Notes under the pieces: model-generated | What the model was told of the DNA's origin: nothing | Seen by the model: the letters and a program-made list of their open reading frames with translations, nothing else | Database searches by the model: none | Position numbers and translations under genes: made by a program | Assembly (NCBI RefSeq): GCF_017794965.1 | Contig: NZ_CP051240.1 | Coordinates: 1,984,001-2,048,000, forward strand | DNA length: 64,000 nt | From: Alcanivorax sp. | Lineage (GTDB): Bacteria > Pseudomonadota > Gammaproteobacteria > Pseudomonadales > Alcanivoracaceae | Direction: 5' to 3' | Shown: positions 1 through 8,416 of the stretch, piece after piece | Layout of the letters: the number at the start of each line of letters is the position of its first letter | Numbering within the stretch: position 1 is the stretch's first letter

Positions 1-80
1 GGTGCATCAATCTCACCCGCCGCATCACGCAGTTCCTTGACCTTTGCAAACCACTCGTCAGACAAAAATTCCAGGCTCAT
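1..80 (-). CDS. SCP2 sterol-binding-like protein, N-terminal fragment
   Basis: Only the first 26 codons lie in the window; the gene runs off the left edge. The ATG (complement of 78-80) is preceded by a good ribosome binding site, GGAGATAACA. The protein begins MSLEFLSDEWFAKV and continues with KELRDAAGEID. This resembles the start of short bacterial SCP2-domain (sterol carrier / lipid-binding) proteins, which commonly open with a phrase like FLSDEWFAKV. Family assignment from so few residues is tentative. A palindrome resembling a PsrA-type operator lies 61 bp upstream of the start, which would fit a lipid-related role. Confidence 0.6.
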   Translation of the reverse strand, partial: MSLEFLSDEWFAKVKELRDAAGEIDA

Positions 81-140
81 TGTTATCTCCTAAATATCGT
101 TATGGCTTCGACGCCCCCTCGCAGGAGGCCACAGGACCAA

Positions 141-158
141 TTCAAACGAGCGTTCGAA
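141..158. promoter_or_regulatory. PsrA-like operator (TTCAAACGAGCGTTCGAA)
   Basis: An 18-bp inverted repeat with one mismatched pair. Its core CAAAC-GAGC-GTTCG differs by one base from the Pseudomonas PsrA half-site arrangement CAAAC-N4-GTTTG. It lies upstream of the SCP2-like gene read leftward. Similar sites occur at 28110 and 30837. Binding by a PsrA/FadR-type TetR repressor is inference. Confidence 0.45.
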
Positions 159-383
159 ACTTACTCGTACCTTATAGAAACCCCCAGAGGGTGGCAATAG
201 TGTGAAGCGGGTCCTGCGGGGACAAAAATGGGGTGGCCGATCGGCGCCACAAAGCCTGCCGGACAGCCCACCGCCGGCAGCCCTGTGCCCTTCAGGGGCG
301 GGCAGAGGAGCTCCCACAGCGTGGTTTTCCCGGCTTTGCGTGCCGCGTGTTGCGTGAAGCGTGATGCAGCCGCAGAGCGGCCA
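159..383. other. Intergenic, no gene seen
   Basis: No convincing reading frame with a ribosome binding site is present on either strand. The end of this stretch (about 348-382, containing GCAGCCGCAGAGCGGC) recurs in part at 42486-42522 and, inverted, near 30410-30455. It therefore belongs to the dispersed intergenic repeats of this genome. Confidence 0.5.
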
Positions 384-410
384 AAAAAAACCCGGCGCGC
401 GGCCGGGTTC
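384..410 (-). terminator. Rho-independent terminator of glnK-amtB
   Basis: Hairpin with arms AACCCGGC and GCCGGGTT, followed on the minus strand by eight T residues (the A-run at 383-390). It begins 24 bp after the amtB stop codon. Confidence 0.85.
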
Positions 411-433
411 TTGTGAACAGGAGGGTGTGCCCG

Positions 434-1720
434 TTACAGGTCGTAACCACGCTCCTCATGCAGGGCGATATCCAGCCCCTGGGTTTCCTCATCCCCATCC
501 ACTCGCAACACAGCGAACAGGCCGATCAACTTGAGCAGCAGCCAGGTAACGATGGCGGTATAGACAAAGGTGGAAACCACGCCCAGCGCCTGAACACCTA
601 CCTGATCCAGCATGGTGTAGCTCTCTTTGGCAAACCCGTAACCGGAGAACAGGCCCAGTTCGGTGGAAGCAAAAATGCCGGCGAACAGGGTCCCCAGGAT
701 GCCGCCGATACCGTGCACCGGAAAGACATCCAGGGAATCATCAATCTTCAGTTTGTGCTTGATGAAGATCACCGCGTAGAAGCAGATCACACCGGCAGAC
801 AGCCCAATGACCAGTGCAGCCGCCGGGCCGACGAAACCGGAAGCCGGAGTAATGGTGCCGAGACCGGCAACCATACCGGTGGCGATACCCAGCGCGGAAG
901 GCTTGCCGAACTTCTTCCACTCCATGGTGATCCAGGCCAGGGATCCGGCGGCGGCAGAAATATGGGTGACCAGCATGGCCATGGCAGCATCACCATTGGC
1001 AGCCAGTGCAGAACCGCCGTTGAAACCGAACCAGCCCACCCACAGCATGCCGGCACCGGTCACGGTCATGGTCATGTTGTGGGGCATCATGCCCTGGGTC
1101 GGAAAACCCTTGCGGTTACCGAGCACCACAGCGGCAACCAGCGCCGCAACACCGGCGGTGATATGCACAACGATGCCACCCGCAAAATCATACACACCCA
1201 GTTGAGCCAGCCAGCCGCCACCCCACACCCAGTGGCACACCGGAATATAGACCGCCAGCAACCACAGCACCGAGAAGGCCAGCATGGGGCCGAAGCGCAT
1301 GCGCTCGGCAAAGGCCCCTACAATCAACGCCGGAGTAATGATGGCGAAGGTCATCTGGAACAGCCCATGAAGACTCTTGGGCAAGGTGCCTTCCAGGGTT
1401 TCCCGGGTGATGCCATCGAAAAACACATGCTGGAACCCGCCGATCCAGGCATTCATGCTGCCGCCATCGGAAAAGGCCAGGGAATAACCGGCAATCAGCC
1501 AAACCAGAGACACCGCACAGGTAATGGCAAAACACTGCATCAGCACCGACAACACATTCTTGCTGCGCACCAGCCCGCCGTAAAACAGGCTCAACCCCGG
1601 CAGAGTCATGAACAACACCAGCGCGGTGGCGGTCAGGATCCAGGCACTATCACCACTGTCCAGGCCATCCGCCCACGCCAGGGAGGGCAACATCAACAAC
1701 GCTAACAGACACTTTTTCAT
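434..1720 (-). CDS. amtB: Ammonium transporter AmtB
   Basis: Inner-membrane ammonium channel of the Amt/Mep/Rh family, about 428 residues, the usual length. A cleavable signal peptide (KKCLLALLMLPSLAWA) precedes eleven expected membrane segments. The conserved pore histidine contexts VVHITAG and FPVHGIGG are visible, as is the family signature GGxVVHI. Three ATG codons lie in a row (1726, 1723, 1720). The third is chosen because AAGGGGG then sits 6 nt upstream. The gene follows glnK by a few bases, the classic pair in which GlnK plugs AmtB when nitrogen is plentiful. Expression probably comes from the NtrC/sigma-54 promoter upstream of glnK. A terminator follows directly. Confidence 0.97.
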   Translation of the reverse strand: MKKCLLALLMLPSLAWADGLDSGDSAWILTATALVLFMTLPGLSLFYGGLVRSKNVLSVLMQCFAITCAVSLVWLIAGYSLAFSDGGSMNAWIGGFQHVFFDGITRETLEGTLPKSLHGLFQMTFAIITPALIVGAFAERMRFGPMLAFSVLWLLAVYIPVCHWVWGGGWLAQLGVYDFAGGIVVHITAGVAALVAAVVLGNRKGFPTQGMMPHNMTMTVTGAGMLWVGWFGFNGGSALAANGDAAMAMLVTHISAAAGSLAWITMEWKKFGKPSALGIATGMVAGLGTITPASGFVGPAAALVIGLSAGVICFYAVIFIKHKLKIDDSLDVFPVHGIGGILGTLFAGIFASTELGLFSGYGFAKESYTMLDQVGVQALGVVSTFVYTAIVTWLLLKLIGLFAVLRVDGDEETQGLDIALHEERGYDL

Positions 1721-1731
1721 CATCATCCCCC

Positions 1732-2070
1732 TTAAATGGCTTCCTGGCCGGTCTCGCCAGTACGAATGCGAATGACCTGCTCCAGGTCGTGGACAAAGAT
1801 CTTGCCATCGCCAATCTTGCCGTTCCCCGCGGACAGCATGATGGCCTCGATAGCCTGATCCAGCTGATCATCACGGACCGCCAGCTCCAATTTCACCTTG
1901 GGGACGAAATCCACCACGTACTCCGCACCGCGATACAGTTCGGTGTGGCCCTTCTGGCGACCAAAGCCTTTTACCTCGGTGAGGGTGAGCCCCTGAACCC
2001 CGATCTGGGCCAGCGCGTCCCGCACATCGTCTGCCTTGAACGGCTTGATTACCGCAGTCAGCATTTTCAT
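1732..2070 (-). CDS. glnK: Nitrogen regulatory protein PII (GlnK)
   Basis: 112-residue PII signalling protein that senses 2-oxoglutarate, ATP/ADP and glutamine status and controls AmtB and NtrB/NtrC. It starts MKMLTAVIKPFK. The T-loop contains the uridylylation tyrosine Y51 in LYRGAEYVVDF, and the C-terminal signature GKIGDGKIFV is present. The open frame extends 24 codons further upstream, but ATG 2070 is preceded by GGAGATATCC and matches family N-termini. Linkage to amtB supports GlnK rather than GlnB. Confidence 0.96.
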   Translation of the reverse strand: MKMLTAVIKPFKADDVRDALAQIGVQGLTLTEVKGFGRQKGHTELYRGAEYVVDFVPKVKLELAVRDDQLDQAIEAIMLSAGNGKIGDGKIFVHDLEQVIRIRTGETGQEAI

Positions 2071-2141
2071 GGATATCTCCTGATCCTCATCAAATTGCAC
2101 CAACACAAAGCGGCGTCGGTAATTTGCACCGGCAGAGTGCA

Positions 2142-2157
2142 TACAAGAATCAGGCCA
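2142..2157 (-). promoter_or_regulatory. Candidate sigma-54 promoter of glnK-amtB
   Basis: The minus strand reads TGGCCTGATTCTTGTA. This has the sigma-54 layout TGGCAC-N5-TTGCW with GG at -24 and TTG at -12, but mismatches include the final C of the -12 GC. The predicted transcript would begin near 2130, about 60 nt before the glnK ATG. Confidence 0.45.
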
Positions 2158-2207
2158 TATTAGGGCTTATTATTTTTCAATAACTTGCAGCCACCTCAGC
2201 ACACATA

Positions 2208-2224
2208 TGCACCATTAAAATGCA
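2208..2224 (-). promoter_or_regulatory. NtrC-binding site upstream of glnK
   Basis: The minus strand reads TGCATTTTAATGGTGCA, one mismatch in the symmetric arms from the enterobacterial NtrC consensus TGCACTATTTTGGTGCA with the correct N7 spacing. It lies about 80-95 bp upstream of the inferred sigma-54 start, a normal enhancer distance. Confidence 0.65.
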
Positions 2225-2247
2225 CTTAACCCAGATTTCCTCCGTAT

Positions 2248-2266
2248 TGCGCACCTTTAGTGCGCA
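2248..2266. promoter_or_regulatory. Second symmetric element (TGCGCAC-CTTTA-GTGCGCA)
   Basis: Perfect 7-bp inverted repeat separated by 5 bp, 40 bp upstream of the NtrC-like site. It resembles NtrC half-sites (GCAC/GTGC), but the spacer is 5 rather than 7. It could be a weaker enhancer site or an operator for another protein. Apart from these sites, 2071-2413 holds nothing gene-like. Confidence 0.4.
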
Positions 2267-2413
2267 CATGAAGCACCAAAACCGGAACAAGAAACCCGGT
2301 GAGCGATATGAAATGGTGCCTCGAAGAGCAATAAAGGCCTGTAGAGGCTCGCACCTGCACCACTAATACGCAGGCATCCCCAGGCATGGTCGTCGACGGA
2401 CAGCGGTCAGGCA

Positions 2414-2441
2414 GAAAAAAGGCGCCCCGCGGGGCGCCTTT
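2414..2441 (-). terminator. Terminator of cnoX
   Basis: Perfect GC-rich palindrome AAGGCGCCCC/GGGGCGCCTT followed on the minus strand by a T-run (2415-2420). It begins about 20 bp after the cnoX stop codon. Confidence 0.85.
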
Positions 2442-2461
2442 GAGTCAAACGGAAACCACAT

Positions 2462-3337
2462 TTAGTAGAGGTAATTGAACATCTTGCGGCGATACTCGCT
2501 GGCCAGCGGATCCCCTTTCGGTAGACACTCAAACACTTCCAGCAAGGCACTGCGAGCAACACCCTCCTTGTAGTCACGGTGGTCACGCAACAATACCAGC
2601 AGCGATTCCAGGCCTTGCTTGAACTGACCGGCGGCAGCGGCTTGCAGGCCATGGGCATAGAGATCTTCCGGGCTGGGGGCATCACTAATACGCGCTTCCA
2701 GTTCCTTGAGGCTCTGCCCCGCCCCTTCCAGTTTTTCCAGCAAGGCAAACCGGGCGCGGAACGGACGCAGCGGTTCTGCATCCTCAGCCACCTCCGCCAG
2801 CACCGACTGGGCATCATCCAGCTGGCCCTGGCCCAGCAGGTATTCCACCAGCAGTGCACGAATGGCGTGCTTGTCCGGGGACTGTTGCAGGGTCTGGCGC
2901 AGTGCCGCTTCCGCTTGCTCGCCATGGCCCGCCTCAATCGCCATACGAACCTGTTCGATAAAACCTTCTTCCTGTTGGGCCTGAGCTGCCTCTGGATCTA
3001 CGATCGGGGCAAGCCACTGACGCAGACTCTCTTCGGTCTGCGGACCATCCAGCTCATTGGCCAACTGACCCTGATACACCAGCTTGAGGCTGGGCAGGGC
3101 CTGTAGCCCGAACTGGCTGGCCAGCATCTGCTGCTCGTCAGCGTTGATGGTGGCCAGGATCACTTTGCCCTGATATTCATTAACCAGTCGCTCAAGCACA
3201 GGCGCCATCTGCAAGGATGGCTGGCTACGGCTTGACCAGAAACTGACCAGCACCGGGATCTGCCGGGACTGCTCCAGCACCTGCTGAATGTTCTGTTCGT
3301 TAACTTCGATGATATAGCTGTTCGGTTGCACAGACAT
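2462..3337 (-). CDS. cnoX: Co-chaperone CnoX (YbbN), thioredoxin-like with TPR
   Basis: 291 residues, close to the 284 of E. coli CnoX (YbbN), a holdase/redox-linked partner of GroEL and DnaK. The N-terminal thioredoxin fold (about 1-110) has WSSRSQPS where thioredoxin has WCGPC, so both catalytic cysteines are missing. E. coli keeps SQHC here, so this copy has lost even the last cysteine. The C-terminal half is TPR-like (QLDDAQSVLAEVAEDAEP and following helices). ATG 3337 is chosen over an in-frame ATG at 3412 because homologues start near MSVQPNSYI. Divergent from fadE. Confidence 0.88.
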   Translation of the reverse strand: MSVQPNSYIIEVNEQNIQQVLEQSRQIPVLVSFWSSRSQPSLQMAPVLERLVNEYQGKVILATINADEQQMLASQFGLQALPSLKLVYQGQLANELDGPQTEESLRQWLAPIVDPEAAQAQQEEGFIEQVRMAIEAGHGEQAEAALRQTLQQSPDKHAIRALLVEYLLGQGQLDDAQSVLAEVAEDAEPLRPFRARFALLEKLEGAGQSLKELEARISDAPSPEDLYAHGLQAAAAGQFKQGLESLLVLLRDHRDYKEGVARSALLEVFECLPKGDPLASEYRRKMFNYLY

Positions 3338-3454
3338 GCTCCTGGCTGATGACGCTTTGCGCGCATTGTAAGGCAAGCCGTGAACAAAATCCGGCGTCCA
3401 TGTGTCTGACACTCCAGCCGCCTGGTTTGCTCACTTTATGTGCACACTACAGAG

Positions 3455-3470
3455 CAGTCAGGTTAGACTG
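3455..3470. promoter_or_regulatory. Small inverted repeat upstream of fadE
   Basis: CAGTC-AGGTTA-GACTG is a perfect 5-bp inverted repeat 108 bp before the fadE ATG, in the cnoX/fadE divergent region. It could be an operator; no known consensus is matched. Confidence 0.25.
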
Positions 3471-3577
3471 AAACCGTGTCATTTCAGCAGCTGTCGGTTC
3501 CGTGTACAGGTTTCACGCTGTCTGCATGGCCGCTGAGTACGCTGGAACGAACTCTCATACAGGCAAAGGAGACCGCC

Positions 3578-6034
3578 ATGCTTAGCCTTCTGGCTATCGT
3601 AGTTCTGATTGCCACACTAATGACCCTGTTTTACCAGCAGGTCAGCCGTGGCATCGGTAGTGTTGTATTCGTGGTTATCTGGTTATTGAGCGCCTTTCTT
3701 GCGCCCTGGCTGGTCAACCCGCTCGCGCTGCTGGTCCTCGCGGCAGGGGTCACGCTTCTCAATCATGTTGACCTGCGACAACGTTTCGTCACCCGCCCCG
3801 TGTATGGCGCGCTTGCGAAGGTCATGCCCGCGATTGGCGATACTGAACGCGAAGCAATCGAAGCCGGCACCACCTGGTTCGAAGCTGATCTTTTTTCCGG
3901 CCGTCCGGACTGGGAAAAGTTTTCCCATATCCATTTCACCACGCTCACCGATGAGGAACAGTCGTTTCTGGACAACGAAGTGCAGGAACTGTGCGACATG
4001 CTGGATGAGTGGAAGATCTTCCACGAACTCAAGGATCTTCCGCCTGAGGTCTGGGACTTCCTCAAGCACAAGGGTTTCTTCAGCCTGATCATCCCGAAGG
4101 AATTCGGCGGCAAGGCCTTCAGCCCCTACGCGCAAAGCCGGATCATGAGCAAGATTGCCACCCGCTCTCTGACCGCCGCGGTGACCGCCATGGTGCCCAA
4201 CTCACTCGGTCCGGGTGAACTGCTTGCAGAATACGGCACCGACGAACAGAAGCAGCAATGGTTGCCCGGCCTGGCCAGTGGCGATGAAATCCCCTGCTTC
4301 GGCCTGACCGGCCCTGAAGCCGGCTCCGATGCCGGAGCCATTCCCGATACCGGCGTGGTCTGCAAAGGCAAGATCGACGGCAAGGAAGTGTTGGGCATGC
4401 GCCTGAACTTCGCCAAACGCTGGATTACCCTTGCACCGGTGGCCACCGTAGTCGGCCTGGCCTTCAAGCTCTACGACCCGGAGCACCTGCTGGGTGATGA
4501 AGATGAACTGGGTATCACCTGTGCCCTGATTCCCGCCGACACCAAGGGCGTGGAAATCGGACGTCGTCATTATCCGGGCTCACCCTTCATGAACGGCCCC
4601 ATCAACGGCAAGGATGTGTTTGTGCCCCTTGATGCCATCATCGGCGGCCCGGACATGGCGGGCAAAGGTTGGCGCATGCTGATCGAGTGCCTTGGTGCCG
4701 GGCGGGGTGTGTCTCTGCCGGCTTTGGCCACGGCCAGTGGTGAAATGGGTTACCGCATGACCGGTGCCTTCGGCCGGATCCGTCGTCAGTTCAACACCGC
4801 GGTGGGTGAATTCGAAGGCGTGCAGGAGGCCTCCGCCGAGGTAGCTTCCATCGCCTACACTCTGGAAGCCTATCGCCATCTGGTTACCCGCTCACTGGAA
4901 GACGGTGCGCCCTCCGTGGTCACCGCCATGGCCAAGTATCATTCCACCGAAATGATGCGTGAGCTGATCAACCACGGCATGGACATTGCCGGTGGGCGTG
5001 GCATTCAGTTGGGCCCGCGTAACTTCCTGGCTCTGCCCTACCAGTCCACCCCCATTGCCATCACAGTGGAAGGGGCCAATATCCTGACCCGCTCCCTGAT
5101 GATCTTTGGACAGGGTGCCATGCGTTGCCATCCGTACCTGTATGACGAACTTCAGGCCATTCAGGCTGAAGACAAGGACAAGGGGCTGCAGGATTTCGAT
5201 GCCCTGTTCTTTACCCATGCAGGGCATACGCTGGGCAACATGAGCAGCGCCATCATTCAGGCGCTGACTGGCCCTTACCTGTCGGATGCACCGGCCAATG
5301 CGGATGCCTTCAGCGCCCCCTGGTACCGACTGGTCAACCGTTACAGCGCGGTGCTGGCCTCCACGTCTGACATGGCTCTGGCATTGCTGGGCGGAGACCT
5401 GAAACGTCGTGAGCTGCTGTCAGCCCGGCTCGGGGATGTGCACAGCCAGCTGTTGATTGCCTGTGCCATTCTCAAGTACCACGGCACCCTGCCACGGGAT
5501 GAAGCCAACGATGCCCATGCCAGCTACGCACTGCGGCGCGCCTTCAGCAAAGCCCATGATTCCCTGGAAGCTTTCTATCGCAACTTTGGCTTCTTCGGTA
5601 TTGGCCATGTGCTCAAGGGTCTGTTCTTCCCGTTCGGTCGCCCCTGCAAGGCTCAGGCGCCCAGCGATGACCAGATTCGCACACTGGGTGAGATGATCAT
5701 GGCGCCCAGCTCGGTGCGGGATGCCCTGGCGGAACCGGCCTACATCTCACAGGACCCGGAAGATGCCATTGGTCGCGTGGAAGCCACCTACCAGAAACTG
5801 CTTGAAGTAGAACCCGCCTGGATTGCGTTCCTGAAAGCAGAAGGCAAGGGCCAGCTGGAAGGGGCCACGGTACTCGATAAACTCAAGGACGCCGCCAGCA
5901 AGGGCATCATCAGCGATGCCCAGGTGGATGCCGTCAATGAGTACGATGCCATGCGCTATGACTGTCTGCTCACCGATGCCTTCGACAAGAACCTCAAGAA
6001 GGTGAAAGTGCACGCAGAACGGCCGGTCATGTAG
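3578..6034 (+). CDS. fadE: Long-chain acyl-CoA dehydrogenase FadE
   Basis: 818 residues, nearly the length of E. coli FadE (814) and far longer than ordinary acyl-CoA dehydrogenases. It catalyses the first oxidation of beta-oxidation and passes electrons to ETF. The order is an N-terminal membrane segment (LSLLAIVVLIATLMTLFY and a second hydrophobic stretch), acyl-CoA dehydrogenase N and middle domains (CFGLTGPEAGSDAG), a C-terminal helical domain (GGRGIQLGPRNF, EGANILTRSL) and the FadE-specific C-terminal extension. ATG 3578 follows AAGGAG by 6 nt; the upstream in-frame ATG at 3476 has no ribosome binding site. The electron acceptors etfAB and ETF-QO lie 22 kb away. Confidence 0.96.
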   Translation: MLSLLAIVVLIATLMTLFYQQVSRGIGSVVFVVIWLLSAFLAPWLVNPLALLVLAAGVTLLNHVDLRQRFVTRPVYGALAKVMPAIGDTEREAIEAGTTWFEADLFSGRPDWEKFSHIHFTTLTDEEQSFLDNEVQELCDMLDEWKIFHELKDLPPEVWDFLKHKGFFSLIIPKEFGGKAFSPYAQSRIMSKIATRSLTAAVTAMVPNSLGPGELLAEYGTDEQKQQWLPGLASGDEIPCFGLTGPEAGSDAGAIPDTGVVCKGKIDGKEVLGMRLNFAKRWITLAPVATVVGLAFKLYDPEHLLGDEDELGITCALIPADTKGVEIGRRHYPGSPFMNGPINGKDVFVPLDAIIGGPDMAGKGWRMLIECLGAGRGVSLPALATASGEMGYRMTGAFGRIRRQFNTAVGEFEGVQEASAEVASIAYTLEAYRHLVTRSLEDGAPSVVTAMAKYHSTEMMRELINHGMDIAGGRGIQLGPRNFLALPYQSTPIAITVEGANILTRSLMIFGQGAMRCHPYLYDELQAIQAEDKDKGLQDFDALFFTHAGHTLGNMSSAIIQALTGPYLSDAPANADAFSAPWYRLVNRYSAVLASTSDMALALLGGDLKRRELLSARLGDVHSQLLIACAILKYHGTLPRDEANDAHASYALRRAFSKAHDSLEAFYRNFGFFGIGHVLKGLFFPFGRPCKAQAPSDDQIRTLGEMIMAPSSVRDALAEPAYISQDPEDAIGRVEATYQKLLEVEPAWIAFLKAEGKGQLEGATVLDKLKDAASKGIISDAQVDAVNEYDAMRYDCLLTDAFDKNLKKVKVHAERPVM

Positions 6035-6046
6035 TCTCCAGCTGCC

Positions 6047-6275
6047 GTAGGAGCGTCGCTGGCGGCGCGATAGCCGAGCCCGATAGTATCGATTTACCAC
6101 AGAGGGCATAGAGAACACTGAGTAAAAACCATCGTTACTCGGTGAACTCTGTGCTCACCGTGGTGAAAATGCTTTTTATCCTGGGTTTGAATCGCGTCGC
6201 CACCGAGCGCAGCGAAAGAACGCCTGACAAGGCGGCCCCGAAGGGATGAGCGGAGCGGATAACGACACTCCTATG
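6047..6275. repeat. Composite intergenic repeat with REP-like ends
   Basis: Begins GTAGGAGCGTCGCTGGCGGC and ends with a degenerate inverted copy (ATCGCGTCGCC...ACACTCCTA). The interior carries ACCACAGAG...CACCGTGGTGAAAA and a segment resembling the mosaic repeats at 8417 and 51484. No gene is seen between fadE and minC. Confidence 0.6.
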
Positions 6276-6321
6276 GACAGGCTTTCTCAAATTCGAACCC
6301 GCTCACACTTAAGACCAAAAG

Positions 6322-6339
6322 AAAAAGTGATTACTTTTT
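6322..6339. promoter_or_regulatory. AT-rich inverted repeat upstream of minC
   Basis: AAAAAGT-GATT-ACTTTTT, a perfect 7-bp inverted repeat in an AT-rich patch about 180 bp before minC. It may be part of the min promoter region or a terminator remnant. Confidence 0.3.
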
Positions 6340-6522
6340 AATCAATCGCTGATTTTTCCGGCAGTTGTGTCGCCGTCATTCTCCTTACATGAAGATTTAA
6401 CATTTTTATCACCCTTTTGGCGCTTTCCCGCGCCGCGCCTTTGGTCTACGCTTTCCCGAAATTCTGCCCCTCCGGGTCATACCCGCGCTTTCAGCGCCTC
6501 GCCCCAGCTACACAGGTCAGGA

Positions 6523-7251
6523 ATGACAGCAGTCGTAGAAGAAAAATCAGTACTCGAATTCAAGGGCCGCATGTTGATGATGACGGTCCTGCAGCTCAAT
6601 ACGCTGGATGCTCAACAGTTGCATCAGGAAATCAGCCTGCGACTGGATGAGGCGGCGGAGTGGCTGCAGCAAGCTCCGGTGGTCATCGATATCCCCGAGG
6701 AAGTTGAACTGGATACCGCCAACCTGTTGCCTGCGGTGGATACTCTGCGCAATCTCGGGGTCAACCTGGTGGCGCTGGCACGCAATGAACGCATTGATGA
6801 AGCCACGGCATCCCTGGTGGGGCTGGGCACACTGAGCCTCAGTGGTGGCCGGGACATTCCCCGCCGTGCCGATCCCGCCCCCCAGCAGGGTGCAAATGAA
6901 CAACCCACTGCTTCTGCCGAACGGGTGGAAACCCTGGTGGTGGAGCAGCCAGTCCGCTCAGGTCAGCAGGTCTATAGTCGTGGCGACATGATTGTGCTGG
7001 CCCCGGTGAGCACCGGCGCGGAAATCATGGCAGAAGGCAACATTCATGTTTACAGCAACCTGCGCGGCCGGGCCATGGCCGGCGTCAGGGGCGATACCAG
7101 TGCCCGAATTTTCTGCCAGCAGCTCAATGCCGAGCTGGTGTCGATTGCCGGGCATTATCGGGTAGCCGAAGATCTGCCCGATGCACACCGAAATCAGCCT
7201 GTGCACCTGTCCCTGCAGGGCGAGGCCATGCATTTTACCGCGCTGAAATAG
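6523..7251 (+). CDS. minC: Septum site-determining protein MinC
   Basis: 242 residues. FtsZ inhibitor that, together with MinD, blocks polar division. The N-terminal MinC_N domain (FKGRMLMMTVLQLN...) is joined by a variable linker (about residues 110-130, rich in P/A/Q) to the C-terminal beta-helical MinC domain (VRSGQQVYSRGDMIVLAPVS, GRAMAGVRGD). ATG 6523 fits the family start; the reading frame extends upstream without support. First gene of minCDE, separated from minD by 32 bp. Confidence 0.95.
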   Translation: MTAVVEEKSVLEFKGRMLMMTVLQLNTLDAQQLHQEISLRLDEAAEWLQQAPVVIDIPEEVELDTANLLPAVDTLRNLGVNLVALARNERIDEATASLVGLGTLSLSGGRDIPRRADPAPQQGANEQPTASAERVETLVVEQPVRSGQQVYSRGDMIVLAPVSTGAEIMAEGNIHVYSNLRGRAMAGVRGDTSARIFCQQLNAELVSIAGHYRVAEDLPDAHRNQPVHLSLQGEAMHFTALK

Positions 7252-7283
7252 CGCTCAGGGACTGAGAAGGTAAGGAGAAAAGC

Positions 7284-8099
7284 GTGACAAAGATCGTGGT
7301 CGTGACATCCGGCAAGGGTGGCGTCGGCAAAACCACTACCAGTGCTGCACTGGCTACCGGGCTTGCTCTGCGCGGTTTTAAAACCACTGTTATCGATTTC
7401 GATGTGGGCCTGCGTAATCTGGACCTGATCATGGGCTGCGAACGCCGTGTGGTCTACGATCTGGTCAACGTGATCAACGGGGATGCCAACATCAAGCAGG
7501 CTCTGATCAAGGACAAGAAGGTGGAGAACCTGTTCATCCTTCCTGCTTCCCAGACCCGCGACAAGGACGCCCTGACCCAGGAGGGCGTGGAAGGGGTATT
7601 CAATGCCCTGCGCGACGACATGCAGATGGACTACATCATCTGCGACAGCCCCGCCGGCATCGAGAAAGGTGCCTTGATGGCAGCCTACTTTGCTGACGAA
7701 GCCGTGGTGGTCACCAACCCGGAAGTATCCAGTGTTCGTGACTCTGACCGCATGATCGGCATTCTGGCCAGCAAGACCCGCCATGCTGAACAGGGCAATG
7801 GCGACATTCCGGCACGCCTTCTGCTGACCCGCTACTCTCCGGACCGTGTGGAAAGAGGTGAGATGCTGTCGGTTGAAGATGTTCAGGAAATCCTGGCCAT
7901 TGAACTGCTTGGCGTTATCCCGGAATCCCAGGCGGTGCTGAACGCCAGTAATGCCGGTAGCCCGGTCATTCTGGATACGGATTCCGATGCCGGTCAGGCC
8001 TACAGCGATGCCGTTGCCCGTTTCATGGGCGACCAGTTGCCACACCGCTTCACCACTGTTAACAAGAAAGGTCTGTTTGGCCGACTGTTTGGAGGCTAA
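7284..8099 (+). CDS. minD: Septum site-determining ATPase MinD
   Basis: 271-residue membrane-associated ParA-type ATPase that recruits MinC and oscillates with MinE. Deviant Walker A KGGVGKT at residues 11-17, DFDVGLRNLD and CDSPAGIE motifs. A C-terminal amphipathic helix (KKGLFGRLFGG) is the membrane-targeting sequence. The start is GTG, preceded by TAAGGAG at good distance. The stop is followed 3 nt later by minE. Confidence 0.98.
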   Translation: MTKIVVVTSGKGGVGKTTTSAALATGLALRGFKTTVIDFDVGLRNLDLIMGCERRVVYDLVNVINGDANIKQALIKDKKVENLFILPASQTRDKDALTQEGVEGVFNALRDDMQMDYIICDSPAGIEKGALMAAYFADEAVVVTNPEVSSVRDSDRMIGILASKTRHAEQGNGDIPARLLLTRYSPDRVERGEMLSVEDVQEILAIELLGVIPESQAVLNASNAGSPVILDTDSDAGQAYSDAVARFMGDQLPHRFTTVNKKGLFGRLFGG

Positions 8100-8102
8100 G
8101 GG

Positions 8103-8360
8103 ATGAGCATCTTCAGTTATCTGCTGCCCAAGAAGCAGACCAGTGCGTCCGTTGCCAAGGAACGGTTACAGATCATTGTGGCCCGCGAGCGCTCTACCCG
8201 CGGGGGGCCCGATTACCTGCCGCAGTTGCAGGAAGAGCTACTGCAGGTAGTTCGCAAATACGTGCCAGTGGACCAGGATGCGGTGAACATACAGCTGGAC
8301 CGGGATTCAGGTTGCGAGATTCTCGAGCTGAATATCACACTGCCGGAAGGCAGCCAGTAG
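8103..8360 (+). CDS. minE: Cell division topological specificity factor MinE
   Basis: 85 residues, standard size. The N-terminal MinD-binding segment KERLQIIVARER is followed by the dimerisation domain with YVPVDQDAVNIQLDRD. It stimulates MinD ATPase and drives pole-to-pole oscillation. Translation is probably coupled to minD; GGAGG overlaps the end of minD. A strong terminator follows. Confidence 0.97.
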   Translation: MSIFSYLLPKKQTSASVAKERLQIIVARERSTRGGPDYLPQLQEELLQVVRKYVPVDQDAVNIQLDRDSGCEILELNITLPEGSQ

Positions 8361-8382
8361 TCCAGGCTCCCTGATCTGCACA

Positions 8383-8416
8383 GAAAAAAAGCGAACCCTG
8401 CGGTTCGCTTTTTTTT
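8383..8416 (+). terminator. Terminator of minCDE
   Basis: AGCGAACC/GGTTCGCT hairpin with A-run before and T8 after, so it can act in both directions. A dispersed repeat begins immediately after its T-tract. Confidence 0.9.

Noticed and set aside
413..1705. 430-codon plus-strand frame opposite amtB
   Set aside because: Mirror frame of a GC-rich gene; His/Gln-rich low-quality translation, no ribosome binding site.
2101..2145. TGCAC...GGTGCA words nearer glnK as a second sigma-54 promoter
   Set aside because: The spacing between the GG-like and GC-like positions does not fit the -24/-12 rule.
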